64,000 nt of DNA from JANWHQ01 sp963775275 (GTDB lineage: Bacteria > Pseudomonadota > Alphaproteobacteria > Caulobacterales > Caulobacteraceae). The stretch covers positions 4,402,001 through 4,466,000 of the forward strand of contig CAVZII010000005.1 in the NCBI GenBank assembly GCA_963775275.1, given 5' to 3'. Below the pieces are notes generated by a model. It saw only the letters and a list, made by a program, of their open reading frames with translations. It was not told where the DNA came from and ran no database searches. Numbering within the stretch: position 1 is the first letter of the stretch; every line of letters starts with the position of its first letter. The translations under genes were made by a program, and so were the position numbers. Shown here piece after piece: positions 17,406 to 26,314 of the stretch.

Positions 17406-20400
17406 TCAGGGCGTCACGCCGTAGCCGGCGAACTCCTGGTCGATGCCGGGGGACGCCTTTCTTGCGGCGGCCAGGTCCGCTTGGCCGCGCGCCGTCTGGC
17501 CCGAGCGCAGCTCCGCGACGCCCCTGCCGTAGAGCGAGGCGGCCTGCTCCGGCCTGAACGACAGGGCGCGGCCGTAGTCCTGGATCGAGTTGTCGTAGCG
17601 CCTGAGCCGCAGCTCCACGAGGCCGCGGCTGTCCAGGGCCGCGGCGAAGTCGGGCCAGTTGGCGATGGCGGCGTTGCAGTCCTGGAGCGCGCCGGGAAGG
17701 TCGCGGCCCGCCGTCGCCTTCAACCAGCAACGCGAGTTGCGGATGACCGGATTCTCCGGATCGGCGGCCACGGCGTCGTCCAGGTCCTTGAGGCCCGCGT
17801 CGTACATGTGCATCCGGCCGTAGATATCCGCCCTCGTGACAAGCGCATCCAAGTCCTTGGGCTCCACGCGGAGCGCCTCGTCGAGCTCGCGCAGCGCCCC
17901 TTGGCGGTCGCCGTCCGCAGCGAGGAGAGAGGCCAGGAGACGGTGCGGCGCGCTCGCCTTCGGATCCAGCTTGACCGCCAGGTCGATGTCGGCGAGCGCC
18001 TTGGCCCGCTCGGCCTTCGGACGAGCCTGAGCCCGGAACATATAGGCCTGGACCGAAGGCTTGAGAGCGATCGACGCGTCGAAGTCCTTGATCGCCTCGT
18101 CGGTGCGCCGCGCCGCAGCGTAGAGGGAGCCGCGCGCGAGGAGCACCCCCGGATCGTCGGGCCGGATGGCCATCATCCTGTTCACATCGGCCAGCGCGGA
18201 GTCGAAGTCCCCCTTTGCGTAGTAGGCCTGGGCTCGGGCGTAGTAGAGCGACGGGTCGCTCCGGTCGAGCAGCAGGGCCTGGGAGAAGTCTGCGAACGCC
18301 TTGTCGAAAGCCTTCAAGGCCGCCTCCACGGTTCCGCGTTGGATCAGCGCCGTGGTGTTGTGCGGCTCGAGCTCGACCGCGCGGTTCAAGTCCGCGAGCG
18401 CGGCCTGGTACCGACGCCAGCGCAAGTAGATGGCGCTCCGGGATACAAGCGGCTGAGCCTGGTCCGGGTGCTTGGCGATCGCCTGGTCGAAGTCCGCCAT
18501 CGCCGCCGAAACGTCCCCCTGCTGGAGTCGGAGCTCACCGCGGTAGCTCAGGGCCGTGGCGTTGTCCGGATCGATCTTCAGCGCGCGGTCAAAGTCGTCC
18601 ATGGCGAGCTGAGGTTGCTGGTTGTACCGGTGGAAAAGTCCCCGGAAGAGCAGGACCAGGACGTTGTCCGGTTGCGGGGCGAGCGCCAGATCGAGCTCCT
18701 GGATGGCCAGGGCGTACTCGCCCTTCACAGCGTAGAGCCGGCCGCGCGAGAGAAGGGCCGTCGCGTCGCGCGGGTTGAGCGCCAGCGCCTTGTCGAACTC
18801 GGCCTGAGCCGCATCCAACCTCCCCTCGGCCATGAGGACCATCCCCCTGGCCGCAACGAGCATGGGCAGGCTAGGGGCCGCCGCCAGCGCCTTGTCGAAC
18901 TTGGCCAGGGCCTCGTCCGGCTTCCCCTCGCCGAGCAGGGAATAGCCCTGTTGAACAAGGCCGAGGATGTCGGGCGCCGCTCCCTGAGCTGCTGGCGCGA
19001 CTGCACGACGTCGGTCGCCAGCACCAAGGCCGGCGGACGAGGGCGCCATCACATAGACCGTATTGTTCGCGAGCTCGCGAAGGCCGGCCTGATCGGCCTG
19101 GGCCTGGGTGAAGGAGATCTCCGGGACCAGGCTCCGCGAGGTCGCCACCATGGTGAATTCACCGTGATCAATCCGCGAGGTCCGCTTGAGCTCCCAGCCG
19201 CCCAAGGCCCGGTCGACGTCCCGACCCGAGACGGTGAAGCCTTTGCCGGCATCGGGGAGGACGATGGACTCCTCGGTGCGGTCGAAGCTCGGGTAGTCCA
19301 CCTTGAATGGCGCATCGGAGTCGGGGCCCGGGTCGCGGCTGAAGTCCGCGTTCCAGCCCACGACCGCTCCATCCGCCTCGTAGTGGCGCTGGCCGCCGGT
19401 CTCGGGACTGGTCCAGGCCATCCGCGCCGAACCGTCCATGCTCAGCCGCTCCTCGCCCGTCGCCTCGTCGTATGTCGCGTCCGCCCGCTTCACGTCGATG
19501 AAGTCGTAGCGCCGGCGCCAGTAGTCGCGAGCCGCCCGGTCACGCGCGTCCGCGGACATGGCGTCGAACGAGAGCCTGGTGGAGATGGCGAGGTCGCCGC
19601 GGAGGATGGCGACGGCGTGGACGGGCGCGGGCTTGTCGATCCCGCCCGAGGCGTCCAGGCGGATCTGGGTGTCGCGGGTCGGCTTGGCCAGGGGGGCCGG
19701 CACGAGACGCTCGAGCGTGGCCCCGGCGGGCTGGATGGGCAGGGCCCAGCCCCAGGCCGGCACGGAGATGTCGTCCAGGTCCCGATCGCCCAGGCGGGTT
19801 CCGTCTAGCCAGTAGACCTTGCCGTCGATCACAGCCCGGACAATGGCGTGGTCGAATAGGCCGAACATGGGCAGGCGGGAGTTCAGGCCATCCCCGGCGA
19901 CGGTGTTGACCAGGGCCGGCTCGGCTTCGATCCCGAGCTCGTGCAAAAGCGCCACGAGCAAGGCGGTCTTGCCCTTGCAGTCGGCGAACAACCGCGACCA
20001 GGTGAGATCGGCCGCCGCCGGGATATAGCCGCCCTGGTTCATGTCGAGGTCGAGGTAGCGAACCTTGTCCTGGACCAGATGCAGGGCCATGGCCGCCCGG
20101 ACCTTCGGATCCGCGGACGCGGCCCGGATCTTCGCGGCCTCCGCCTTCAAGGGAGAGTCCGCCGCCAGGGCCTCCGCCTTGGCGAACAGCGGTTGGATCT
20201 GGGCCGACACAGAGGCCCAGTCGGGAAAGTCGCTGATGTCGATCAGGCCCAGCAGAGCATAGCGCGCCGGCGCGTCCTTGGGCCGCGTCAAGGGCGCGAG
20301 GTCGTTCGCCTCGACAAGCAGCTCCTCGCCATCCTTGGTCCGAGCGAGGCGGGCCGGCGGGAGGCCATCCTGCTGACGCCAGCGAACCGGGCGGTCTGCA

Positions 20401-20981
20401 GGCCAGAGGGTCCTGATCCTCAGGCGGGCGATTTCCAGGTATCGGCTGCTGCCTGTGATGAGCTGATCATGTCCGCCCATCACCGGATCGCGGCTCTTGA
20501 TGGTCATCGCCAGGTCGAGGATGTCGCCTACCTGCAGGCCTTCGGGCTGGAAGGTGGCCGTCAGCGTCCCATCGAGCATGGCGCGCTCGAGGTTGGTCTC
20601 GCGGCGTAGAACCGTGAACTTGCGCCCCCGCGCCAGGAGATCGATCGTGCGCCCGGCCCGGATCAAGTGCAGTTTGTGGATGATCAGTGTGGCGGTCGCC
20701 GGGTTCCAGCCGAAGGCCATGTTGCCGGCTGCCTGCAGGCCGAGCGGCGACAGGATCTGGACCGCCGTCTCGGAATAGCTGGCCGTCTCACCGTTGCCGC
20801 CAAGGCGGGTCTGGATGTCCTGCAACACGACACGGATGGGCGCAGAGCCACGGATGGGTGGTGGAACGGGCGGCTTCGCGGGCTCCACCCAGGCCGGCGG
20901 CGGCTGATAGAGCGGCGCATTGGCGGCCGACGCCGCGCCCGCCCAAAGGGCGAGCGCCAGTCCCAAACCCAGCGCGCGCAT
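17406..20981 (-). CDS. Secreted DUF3857/transglutaminase-like protein with TPR array
   Basis: 1191 residues from the ATG at 20981, chosen because a GGGGG site lies about 6 nt upstream. Signal peptide to AASAA. The N-terminal 600 residues match the DUF3857 plus transglutaminase-like architecture: a candidate catalytic triad is the Cys of LFADCKGKTALLVALL, the His of LFDHAIVRA and the Asp of VYWLDGT. From about residue 660 at least twelve tetratricopeptide repeats follow (ALAKFDKALAAAPS, AQAEFDKALALNPRD, MDDFDRALKIDPDN and so on) to the end. It is probably periplasmic or surface-exposed; substrate unknown. It converges with the HupE operon. Confidence 0.9.
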   Translation of the reverse strand: MRALGLGLALALWAGAASAANAPLYQPPPAWVEPAKPPVPPPIRGSAPIRVVLQDIQTRLGGNGETASYSETAVQILSPLGLQAAGNMAFGWNPATATLIIHKLHLIRAGRTIDLLARGRKFTVLRRETNLERAMLDGTLTATFQPEGLQVGDILDLAMTIKSRDPVMGGHDQLITGSSRYLEIARLRIRTLWPADRPVRWRQQDGLPPARLARTKDGEELLVEANDLAPLTRPKDAPARYALLGLIDISDFPDWASVSAQIQPLFAKAEALAADSPLKAEAAKIRAASADPKVRAAMALHLVQDKVRYLDLDMNQGGYIPAAADLTWSRLFADCKGKTALLVALLHELGIEAEPALVNTVAGDGLNSRLPMFGLFDHAIVRAVIDGKVYWLDGTRLGDRDLDDISVPAWGWALPIQPAGATLERLVPAPLAKPTRDTQIRLDASGGIDKPAPVHAVAILRGDLAISTRLSFDAMSADARDRAARDYWRRRYDFIDVKRADATYDEATGEERLSMDGSARMAWTSPETGGQRHYEADGAVVGWNADFSRDPGPDSDAPFKVDYPSFDRTEESIVLPDAGKGFTVSGRDVDRALGGWELKRTSRIDHGEFTMVATSRSLVPEISFTQAQADQAGLRELANNTVYVMAPSSAGLGAGDRRRAVAPAAQGAAPDILGLVQQGYSLLGEGKPDEALAKFDKALAAAPSLPMLVAARGMVLMAEGRLDAAQAEFDKALALNPRDATALLSRGRLYAVKGEYALAIQELDLALAPQPDNVLVLLFRGLFHRYNQQPQLAMDDFDRALKIDPDNATALSYRGELRLQQGDVSAAMADFDQAIAKHPDQAQPLVSRSAIYLRWRRYQAALADLNRAVELEPHNTTALIQRGTVEAALKAFDKAFADFSQALLLDRSDPSLYYARAQAYYAKGDFDSALADVNRMMAIRPDDPGVLLARGSLYAAARRTDEAIKDFDASIALKPSVQAYMFRAQARPKAERAKALADIDLAVKLDPKASAPHRLLASLLAADGDRQGALRELDEALRVEPKDLDALVTRADIYGRMHMYDAGLKDLDDAVAADPENPVIRNSRCWLKATAGRDLPGALQDCNAAIANWPDFAAALDSRGLVELRLRRYDNSIQDYGRALSFRPEQAASLYGRGVAELRSGQTARGQADLAAARKASPGIDQEFAGYGVTP

Positions 20982-21062
20982 GCCAACCCCCATCCCCGAG
21001 GACGACGTTAGCGGGCGTGGCGCTCATTGCAACTGCAAGCTGCCCGACCGGAGCGGCCGCGC

Positions 21063-21527
21063 TCAGCCCTCCTCGAAGTCCGACGCCCTGTCCCCCATCA
21101 GGAAGCGCGGCCCTGAGCCCGCGCGGGCGGCGCGGTCGCCGGGGTTGTAGAGGGCGCAGCGGTCCAGCGAGAGGCAGCCGCAGCCGATGCAGCCGTCCAG
21201 CAGGTCGCGGGTGCGCTCGAGCATGGCGATCCGGGCGTCGAGCGCGCCCCGGATGCGCTCCGAGATCGCCTGCCAGTCCTCGCTGGTCGGCGGGCGCCCG
21301 TCCGGCAGGGTCGAGAGCTCGGCCTCGATCTCGGCGAGGCTGAGGCCGAGCTGCTGGGCGATCAGGGCGAAGGACAGCCGGCGGATGTCCGAGCGCAGGA
21401 AGCGGCGCTGGTTGCCCGAGGTGCGCACGGCGCCGACCAGGCCACGCTGCTCGTAGAAGCGGATCGCCGAGACCGAGAGGCCCGTCCGCCGGGCCAGCTC
21501 GCCGATGCTCAAGAGGGCCGCCGACAA
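21063..21527 (-). CDS. soxR: Redox-sensitive transcriptional activator SoxR
   Basis: 154 residues if translation begins at the TTG at 21527; no ATG lies close upstream. A MerR-type helix-turn-helix (LLSIGELARRTGLSVSAIRFYEQRGL) is followed by the dimerisation helix and the SoxR [2Fe-2S] cluster motif CIGCGCLSLDRC (Cys 113, 116, 118, 124). SoxR senses redox-cycling compounds and nitric oxide. A perfect SoxR operator lies in the gap to the divergent VOC gene, so that gene is the likely target. Confidence 0.92.
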   Translation of the reverse strand: MSAALLSIGELARRTGLSVSAIRFYEQRGLVGAVRTSGNQRRFLRSDIRRLSFALIAQQLGLSLAEIEAELSTLPDGRPPTSEDWQAISERIRGALDARIAMLERTRDLLDGCIGCGCLSLDRCALYNPGDRAARAGSGPRFLMGDRASDFEEG

Positions 21528-21553
21528 TCGTCCGCTCCGCGCGAAATCCGTCC

Positions 21554-21584
21554 TTGACCTCAAGTTAGCTTGAGGTTGTAGGCA
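21554..21584 (+). promoter_or_regulatory. SoxR operator with 19-bp-spacer promoter
   Basis: The palindrome CCTCAAGTTAGCTTGAGG (21558-21575) matches the canonical SoxR site. It sits between a -35 element TTGACC (21554-21559) and a -10-like TAGGCA (21579-21584), a 19-bp spacer. Over-long spacers are characteristic of MerR/SoxR-activated promoters. It faces the VOC gene and is about 30 bp from the soxR start, so it may also control soxR. Confidence 0.9.
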
Positions 21585-21632
21585 GAGCAACAGATGGCGC
21601 GAGCGGCGCCCCAACACGAAGGACAAGACGCC

Positions 21633-22013
21633 ATGGCCTCGCCAAGGATCGAGCATGTGAACGTGACCGTCACCGACCCGGAACGCGCCGCCGAGCTGAT
21701 GCAGGACCTGTTCGGCTGGCGCGTGCGCTGGAAGGGCCCGGCGCGCGACGAGGGCTTCACCATCCACGTGGGATCGGACGAGGCGTACCTGGCGCTCTAC
21801 ACCGGCAAGGGCGTCGCCTATACCGAGGAGGACTTCGCCAAGGGGCGGCCCCTGAACCACATCGGGGTCGAGGTCGACGACATCGAGGCGGTGGAGGCCA
21901 AGGTGATCGCCGCGGGCCTGAGGCCCTTCAATCACGGCGACTACGATCCGGGACGGCGGTTCTATTTCCTGGATCCGGACGGCATCGAATACGAGGTGGT
22001 GAGCTACGCCTGA
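21633..22013 (+). CDS. VOC family (glyoxalase-like) protein, SoxR target
   Basis: 126 residues: two beta-alpha-beta-beta-beta modules of the vicinal oxygen chelate fold (RIEHVNVTVTDPERAAELM; LNHIGVEVDDIEAVEAKVI) with candidate metal ligands in IEHVN, NHIGVEV and DGIEYEVV. The ATG at 21633 is preferred to 21594 because 21594 lies only about 10 bp from the -10 element and has no ribosome-binding site, while GAAGGA precedes 21633. The SoxR operator suggests induction by redox-active compounds; a resistance or detoxification enzyme is plausible. Confidence 0.87.
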   Translation: MASPRIEHVNVTVTDPERAAELMQDLFGWRVRWKGPARDEGFTIHVGSDEAYLALYTGKGVAYTEEDFAKGRPLNHIGVEVDDIEAVEAKVIAAGLRPFNHGDYDPGRRFYFLDPDGIEYEVVSYA

Positions 22014-23290
22014 ACGGCGCCGGCCGCACGCTGAAGCGGCGCGGCGGCCTCCTCACGCCAGGCGACCGGCGCGATCGGCCCGAGCGCCAGGCCCCAGCAG
22101 GCGAGCCCCAGCACCGAGAGCGCGCCGGCCAGGAAGAAGGCGCCCGCGAAGGAGCCGGTGGCGTCGACGATCAGGCCGGTGGCCATGGGCGCGGTGATCC
22201 CGGCGAGGTTGCCCACCATGTTCTGGACCCCCATCCAGCGCCCGCCGGCGCTGGGGCCGCTGAGGGTCTGGCCGATGGCGAAGACCATGGGGTTGGCGAA
22301 GCCGGTGCAGAAGCCGCACGCCAGCAGGAACGGGATCATCAGCCCGTGCGGCCCCATGCCAACCATGAGGAACGACAAGCCGCCCACGCCGACACCGGCC
22401 AGGACGAAGGCCCTGCGCACGGCGCCGGCGCCCACGCCCGTACGGATCAACCGGTCGGAGGCCGCGCCGCTGACGAGCGCCGCCAGGGCCTGGACGCCAT
22501 AGACCGCCGCGCTGATCCCGGCCATGGCGGCGAAAGACACGTGCTGGGCCTTGACCAGGAAGAAGGGGAGCCAGGTGAGCAGCAGATAGAACTGATAGGA
22601 GTAGCAGAACTGGCCGATCGAGACGGCCCAGAGCGGGCGCTGGCGCAGGAGCTCGCCGTAGCCCGGGCCCCGCCGGGCCGGCGCAGCGGCGTGGCGGCGG
22701 GCGGGCGCCATCGGCGTCGCGAGCCAGGGGATCAGCCAGAGCAGCGAGGCCAGGCCCAGGCTCAGGAACACCCAGCGCCACCCCCACTGGGCCAGGATCA
22801 GGCCGCCCACGAGGGTCCCGCCGGAGGGCCCCAGGCACATGGCCATGGAGATCAGGCCATTGTAGCGGCCGCGCCGATGCTCGGGCGCGCGCTCGGCGAG
22901 GAGGCGGGCGTTGGCCGGATAGATCACGCTTTCGCCCAGGCCCATCACGAGCCGCAAGCCCAGCAGCGCCGCGAAGCCGCCGGCAAGGCCGCACAGGGTG
23001 GTGGCGGCGGCCCACAGGCCCAGCGCGATCGCCAGCACCTTGCGCACGTCGAAATGCTGGACCAGGGAGCCGGCGAGCGGCTGGGCGAAGGTGTAGGTCC
23101 AGAAGAAGGCCGAGAGCAGAAGGCCCATCCGGCCGTTGCTGATGGCGAGGCCGTCCTTCAACGCCGGCGCCGCGATCGAGAGGCTGCCGCGGTCGACGTA
23201 GTTGATGAACATGGCCAGGGCCAGGAGGACGACCGTCCAGGTGGTCAGCCCCGCCGCCTCGGCGTCGCCCGGCCCTCGCCCGGTCCCCAT
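22004..23290 (-). CDS. MFS transporter, anion:cation symporter-like
   Basis: 428 residues with 12 predicted helices. The N-terminal helix LALAMFINYVDRGSLSIAAPALKDG, the loop-2 region AQPLAGSLVQHFDVRKV, and RLLAERAPEHRRGRYNGLIS resemble the ACS (hexuronate/galactonate/phthalate) subgroup of the major facilitator superfamily. The substrate cannot be told. Its 3' end overlaps the convergent VOC gene by 10 bp. Confidence 0.88.
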   Translation of the reverse strand: MGTGRGPGDAEAAGLTTWTVVLLALAMFINYVDRGSLSIAAPALKDGLAISNGRMGLLLSAFFWTYTFAQPLAGSLVQHFDVRKVLAIALGLWAAATTLCGLAGGFAALLGLRLVMGLGESVIYPANARLLAERAPEHRRGRYNGLISMAMCLGPSGGTLVGGLILAQWGWRWVFLSLGLASLLWLIPWLATPMAPARRHAAAPARRGPGYGELLRQRPLWAVSIGQFCYSYQFYLLLTWLPFFLVKAQHVSFAAMAGISAAVYGVQALAALVSGAASDRLIRTGVGAGAVRRAFVLAGVGVGGLSFLMVGMGPHGLMIPFLLACGFCTGFANPMVFAIGQTLSGPSAGGRWMGVQNMVGNLAGITAPMATGLIVDATGSFAGAFFLAGALSVLGLACWGLALGPIAPVAWREEAAAPLQRAAGAVQA

Positions 23291-23444
23291 CTTCGCCCCC
23301 TGGTCCCTCTGCGTCCGGCGAGCCTCGGCGAGGATCGACCTGCAGGCGCGTGGCCGCGGTCAAGCTAGAGCCTGGAGCCCGACCTGGGCAACCGCGCTGC
23401 GCCGGCCTCGGGCGGGCGCGGGCCTTCGGGCGGGCGGGCGGCGG

Positions 23445-24002
23445 CTATCGGGCCTGCCGCTCCCAGGCGACCAGACGCTCGGCGAGCCGGCGGAACCTTT
23501 GCTCGACCGCCCCGCCCAGGAGCGGATCCGGGCCCTGGGCGAGCCCGGCCTCGACGCCCGACCAGTCGTCCGCCGACAGCAGGCGTTCGGCCACCGGGAA
23601 GAAGCGCTCCTCCTCCATCTGCATGTGCCGCCGCTCGAGCGCCACGAATTTGCGCGCGGCCTCCACGACGGCGTCGCGGGCGATGTCGGTCTCGTTCAGG
23701 AGCGCGTTGACGGTCTCCTCGAACCGAAGCGCCCGCGCGTGCACCGCCACATGCTCGCCGGGAAGGTCTCCGACGGCCGCCGCCGCCTCTGGCTGCACCG
23801 CCTTCAGGCGGGCGAAGACCGCGTCCTCCTTGGGATGGTGGCAACGGTCCGGGAACTCGAGGAAGTAGTCGGCGACGCCGCGGACCACGTCGTAGTCGGG
23901 ATCGCCCTCCTCGGCGAAGACGCCGATCTCGTGCTCCAGGGCGTCGAGCAGGCGCGCGATGTCGCGATGCTCTTCACGCAAGGCCTCGATCACCTGAGCC
24001 AT
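23445..24002 (-). CDS. Hemerythrin HHE domain protein
   Basis: 185 residues starting at MAQVIEALREEHRDIA. The His/Glu residues of a four-helix bundle are visible: EEHRDI, RCHHPKEDAVF, GEHVAVHARA and ERRHMQMEEERFFP. Such proteins bind a non-haem diiron centre and handle oxygen, nitric oxide or iron in the cytoplasm. The C-terminal 40 residues (VEQRFRRLAERLVAWERQAR) are an extra helix. It stands upstream of no obvious operon partner. Confidence 0.87.
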   Translation of the reverse strand: MAQVIEALREEHRDIARLLDALEHEIGVFAEEGDPDYDVVRGVADYFLEFPDRCHHPKEDAVFARLKAVQPEAAAAVGDLPGEHVAVHARALRFEETVNALLNETDIARDAVVEAARKFVALERRHMQMEEERFFPVAERLLSADDWSGVEAGLAQGPDPLLGGAVEQRFRRLAERLVAWERQAR

Positions 24003-24045
24003 CGTCCTGCCCCTTGTTCCGATCCGAATTCCGTCTCCACCCCCG

Positions 24046-24225
24046 TCAGTCGGTCCACGGGGGGAAGTGGGCGACATGCCGCCCGCCCTGCCACAGGCTC
24101 ATTGCGTGCAGGTGGTCGATGTCGCCCGTGCGATCGACCGCCTCGTCGTCGTCGCGGCAATCGATGACCCGCTCATCTTGCAGCGCGCCATCCGCGGTCA
24201 GGAGCTCGATTCGATATGGCGACAC
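24046..24225 (-). CDS. Small conserved-looking hypothetical protein (59 aa)
   Basis: A GTG at 24225 with a strong GGAGG site 10 nt upstream opens a 59-residue frame that reads IELLTADGALQDERVIDC, then DDDEAVDRTGDIDHLHAM, then SLWQGGRHVAHFPPWTD. The strong ribosome-binding site, coherent codon use and the WQGxRxV ending common in small alphaproteobacterial proteins support a real gene. No function can be given. It lies just upstream of the hemerythrin gene on the same strand (43-bp gap). Confidence 0.6.
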   Translation of the reverse strand: MSPYRIELLTADGALQDERVIDCRDDDEAVDRTGDIDHLHAMSLWQGGRHVAHFPPWTD

Positions 24226-24423
24226 CGGACCCCCTCCATCTGCGCCATGGTTGCTCGAATGCTAACAATCGGCGGGGCGGCGTCCTTGATTTCGAACAAG
24301 AGTCGCAGCCGCGCCCGGCTCGCGCCCGCCGCCATCGCTTGAGGCGGATCAAGGCGCGGATCGCCCGTCCGGAGCCTAGTCGGCGCGTCGATGTGGGGCG
24401 GCGCAGCAGCCTGGGGATTTCCG

Positions 24424-24858
24424 ATGAGCGACGTCGAAGCGCCGATGCGGCGCCCCAAAGGGCGCGCGGACGCTCACTTCGGCGAGCACTTCACGCTGGA
24501 CGGCTATGGCGGCGATCCGGCGCGGCTGGATGACGGCGAGCTGGTGCGCGCCTCGCTGGTCGAGCTGGCCCGACGCATCGGCATGCGCCCGCTCGCGCCG
24601 CCGCTGATCGCCCAGGCGCCGGACAACCAGCTGAAGGACCCTGGCGGCTGGAGCGGGGTGCTGCTCATCGTCGAGAGCCACATCACCATCCACACCTTCC
24701 CCCGCCGCCGGTTCCTGACCGCCGACGCCTACAGCTGCAGGAACGGCATGGACCTGAAGGCCATCGAGGGATTCCTGGTCTCGCAGTTCGGCCTCGAGGA
24801 GACAGAGACGAACTTCCTCAAACGCGGCCTGCGTTATCCGGCGCACAACCTCGTCTAG
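24424..24858 (+). CDS. speD: S-adenosylmethionine decarboxylase (SpeD-like)
   Basis: 144 residues. The prokaryotic AdoMetDC signature VESHITIHTFPRRRFLTADAYSC is present in pieces: the Ser in ESHITIHT (S85) becomes the pyruvoyl cofactor after self-cleavage, and the later Cys in AYSC matches the conserved active-site region. The enzyme makes decarboxylated SAM for spermidine synthesis. No speE partner is nearby; it stands alone between a divergent small gene and a methyltransferase remnant. Confidence 0.88.
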   Translation: MSDVEAPMRRPKGRADAHFGEHFTLDGYGGDPARLDDGELVRASLVELARRIGMRPLAPPLIAQAPDNQLKDPGGWSGVLLIVESHITIHTFPRRRFLTADAYSCRNGMDLKAIEGFLVSQFGLEETETNFLKRGLRYPAHNLV

Positions 24859-24879
24859 GCCGCGCGGCCCGCGTCGGCG

Positions 24880-24965
24880 GCCAAAGGCGACGGCGTCCAC
24901 GGGCTCGATCACCGGCCCGGGCGGGGCCGTGCGCGCGAGGTCGCGGATCGCGGCCTTGCCCTCGC
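24880..24965 (-). pseudogene. C-terminal remnant of a methyltransferase
   Basis: The reverse strand reads GKAAIRDLARTAPPGPVIE then PVDAVAFGRR, which matches the C-terminus of the intact methyltransferase at 26315-27064 (GMAALRDFAAAAPPEQRVIE, PVDFFAFRR). Only about 28 codons remain. It indicates that a paralogous gene once lay here and was deleted. Confidence 0.6.
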
Positions 24966-24970
24966 CTGGC

Positions 24971-25498
24971 CTAGGCCGGGTTCTTGACCTGGACCCATGC
25001 CGCCTGGGCCTTGGGCGGCAGCTTGTCCATGTGCTCGAGGAACAGCGCCAGGGTCCAGATCTCCCGGTCGCTGAGGGCGGTCTTCCACGACGGCATGCCG
25101 GTCAGGCGGATCCCGTGCTTGATCTTCCAGAACGAGACGCCGTCCGGGTCATCCTCGACCCCGTCCGTGCCGAGCTGGGGCGGGCGCGGGTAGAGGCCCC
25201 TGGCCACCGGCGAGGCCGAGGCGTCGCCGGTCGCCGTCCCGTGACAGATGGCGCAGTGCTCGCCGTAGAGCTTCACGCCCTGCACGAGGTTGTCGTCGGT
25301 CAGGGCGACGGGGTTTGGGCCCTTGGGCGCCTCGCGCCGAAGGGTGGCGTCCAGCGAGGTTCCCGCCGCCCAGAGCTCGAGCCCGCCGGGCCTGGCGTCC
25401 GCGTTGGCGGGAATCAACCCGCTCTGCAGGACCAGATAGGCGACGAGCAGCCCCGCCACGACGGCGGCCACGGCGCCCACGACCACGCCCTTGACCAT
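24971..25498 (-). CDS. Membrane-anchored monohaem cytochrome c
   Basis: 175 residues from the ATG at 25498, chosen because AAGGAG lies 6 nt upstream; the ATG at 25504 would abut that site. An N-terminal membrane helix (5-28) is followed by a cytochrome c domain with CAICH (82-86) and a candidate Met ligand in LTGMPSWKTALSDREIW. Such proteins carry electrons in the periplasm. Pairing with the divergent cytochrome at 25736 is possible but not shown. Confidence 0.85.
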   Translation of the reverse strand: MVKGVVVGAVAAVVAGLLVAYLVLQSGLIPANADARPGGLELWAAGTSLDATLRREAPKGPNPVALTDDNLVQGVKLYGEHCAICHGTATGDASASPVARGLYPRPPQLGTDGVEDDPDGVSFWKIKHGIRLTGMPSWKTALSDREIWTLALFLEHMDKLPPKAQAAWVQVKNPA

Positions 25499-25735
25499 CT
25501 CCATCTCCTTGCGGATCGCCGTCCTCGACCGGCATCGGCAAGGATAGGCCCGACCGGCGGACGGCGGAAGCTTCGCGACGGCGAGCCGCGCCCGCCGGCG
25601 AGGGTGCGAACGGCCGAGCGCTGCTCTGGTTCAATCCCTGCGCCGAAGATCGTGAGCAGGTGGGGGACGACACGACCGCTCGTGTCCTCTTCGTGGCTGT
25701 GCGAACCTCGGGACCCGGTCCAAGGGAGACGTGTC

Positions 25736-26266
25736 ATGGCCAAGGCGACATCCAAGTGGTTCGCAAGGGCGCTCTGGCCCGCCGTGGCGCTGGGCGCGCT
25801 CTGCACCGTGATCGCCGCGGTCGCGCCGGCGGGCGCCCAGACCGCCCAGCCGGACTATCACCCCAGCCTCGGCGACCTGATGACCATGGCCGTCCAGCCC
25901 CGGCACACCAAGCTCGCCCTGGCCGGCCGCGCGCGGAACTGGCCCTACGCCGCCTACGAGGCGAGCGAGCTCAGGAATGCGTTCAACCGCATCGCGCGGA
26001 CCATCCCACGCTATCGCGATGCCGACCTCGCCTCGATGGTGGCGTCGAACATGACCGGCGAGCTGGACCGGCTGGACGCGGCGATCAAGCTGCGCGACGG
26101 CCGCCGCTTCGACGCGGCCTATGCGGACGTCACCCACGCCTGCGACACCTGCCACCAGGGCCTCGGCCACGCCGAGGTCGTCATCAAGGTTCCACAGGCC
26201 TCGATGTTCCCCGACCAGGAGTTCGGGCTCGCCCTTCCCCCGCGCCACAACGCCCGTCGGCGCTGA
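25736..26266 (+). CDS. Cytochrome c (c556-like) with C-terminal haem site
   Basis: 176 residues: signal peptide to APAGAQ, a helical domain (YAAYEASELRNAFNRIARTIP, DLASMVASNMTGELDRLDAAI) and a single haem motif CDTCH at 136-140 followed by QGLGH. A C-terminal CxxCH on a four-helix bundle is the layout of cytochrome c' and c556 proteins. The ATG at 25736 follows AAGGGAG. Periplasmic electron carrier or gas-binding cytochrome. Confidence 0.8.
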   Translation: MAKATSKWFARALWPAVALGALCTVIAAVAPAGAQTAQPDYHPSLGDLMTMAVQPRHTKLALAGRARNWPYAAYEASELRNAFNRIARTIPRYRDADLASMVASNMTGELDRLDAAIKLRDGRRFDAAYADVTHACDTCHQGLGHAEVVIKVPQASMFPDQEFGLALPPRHNARRR

Positions 26267-26314
26267 CGGCCGGACAAGCCGAAGCTCCAGGCTGCGAATT
26301 TGAACCGCCAGGTC

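Noticed and set aside
24067..24342. Plus-strand 91-residue frame between hemerythrin and speD
   Set aside because: It is antisense to the better supported 59-codon minus-strand gene and has no ribosome-binding site or recognisable domain.
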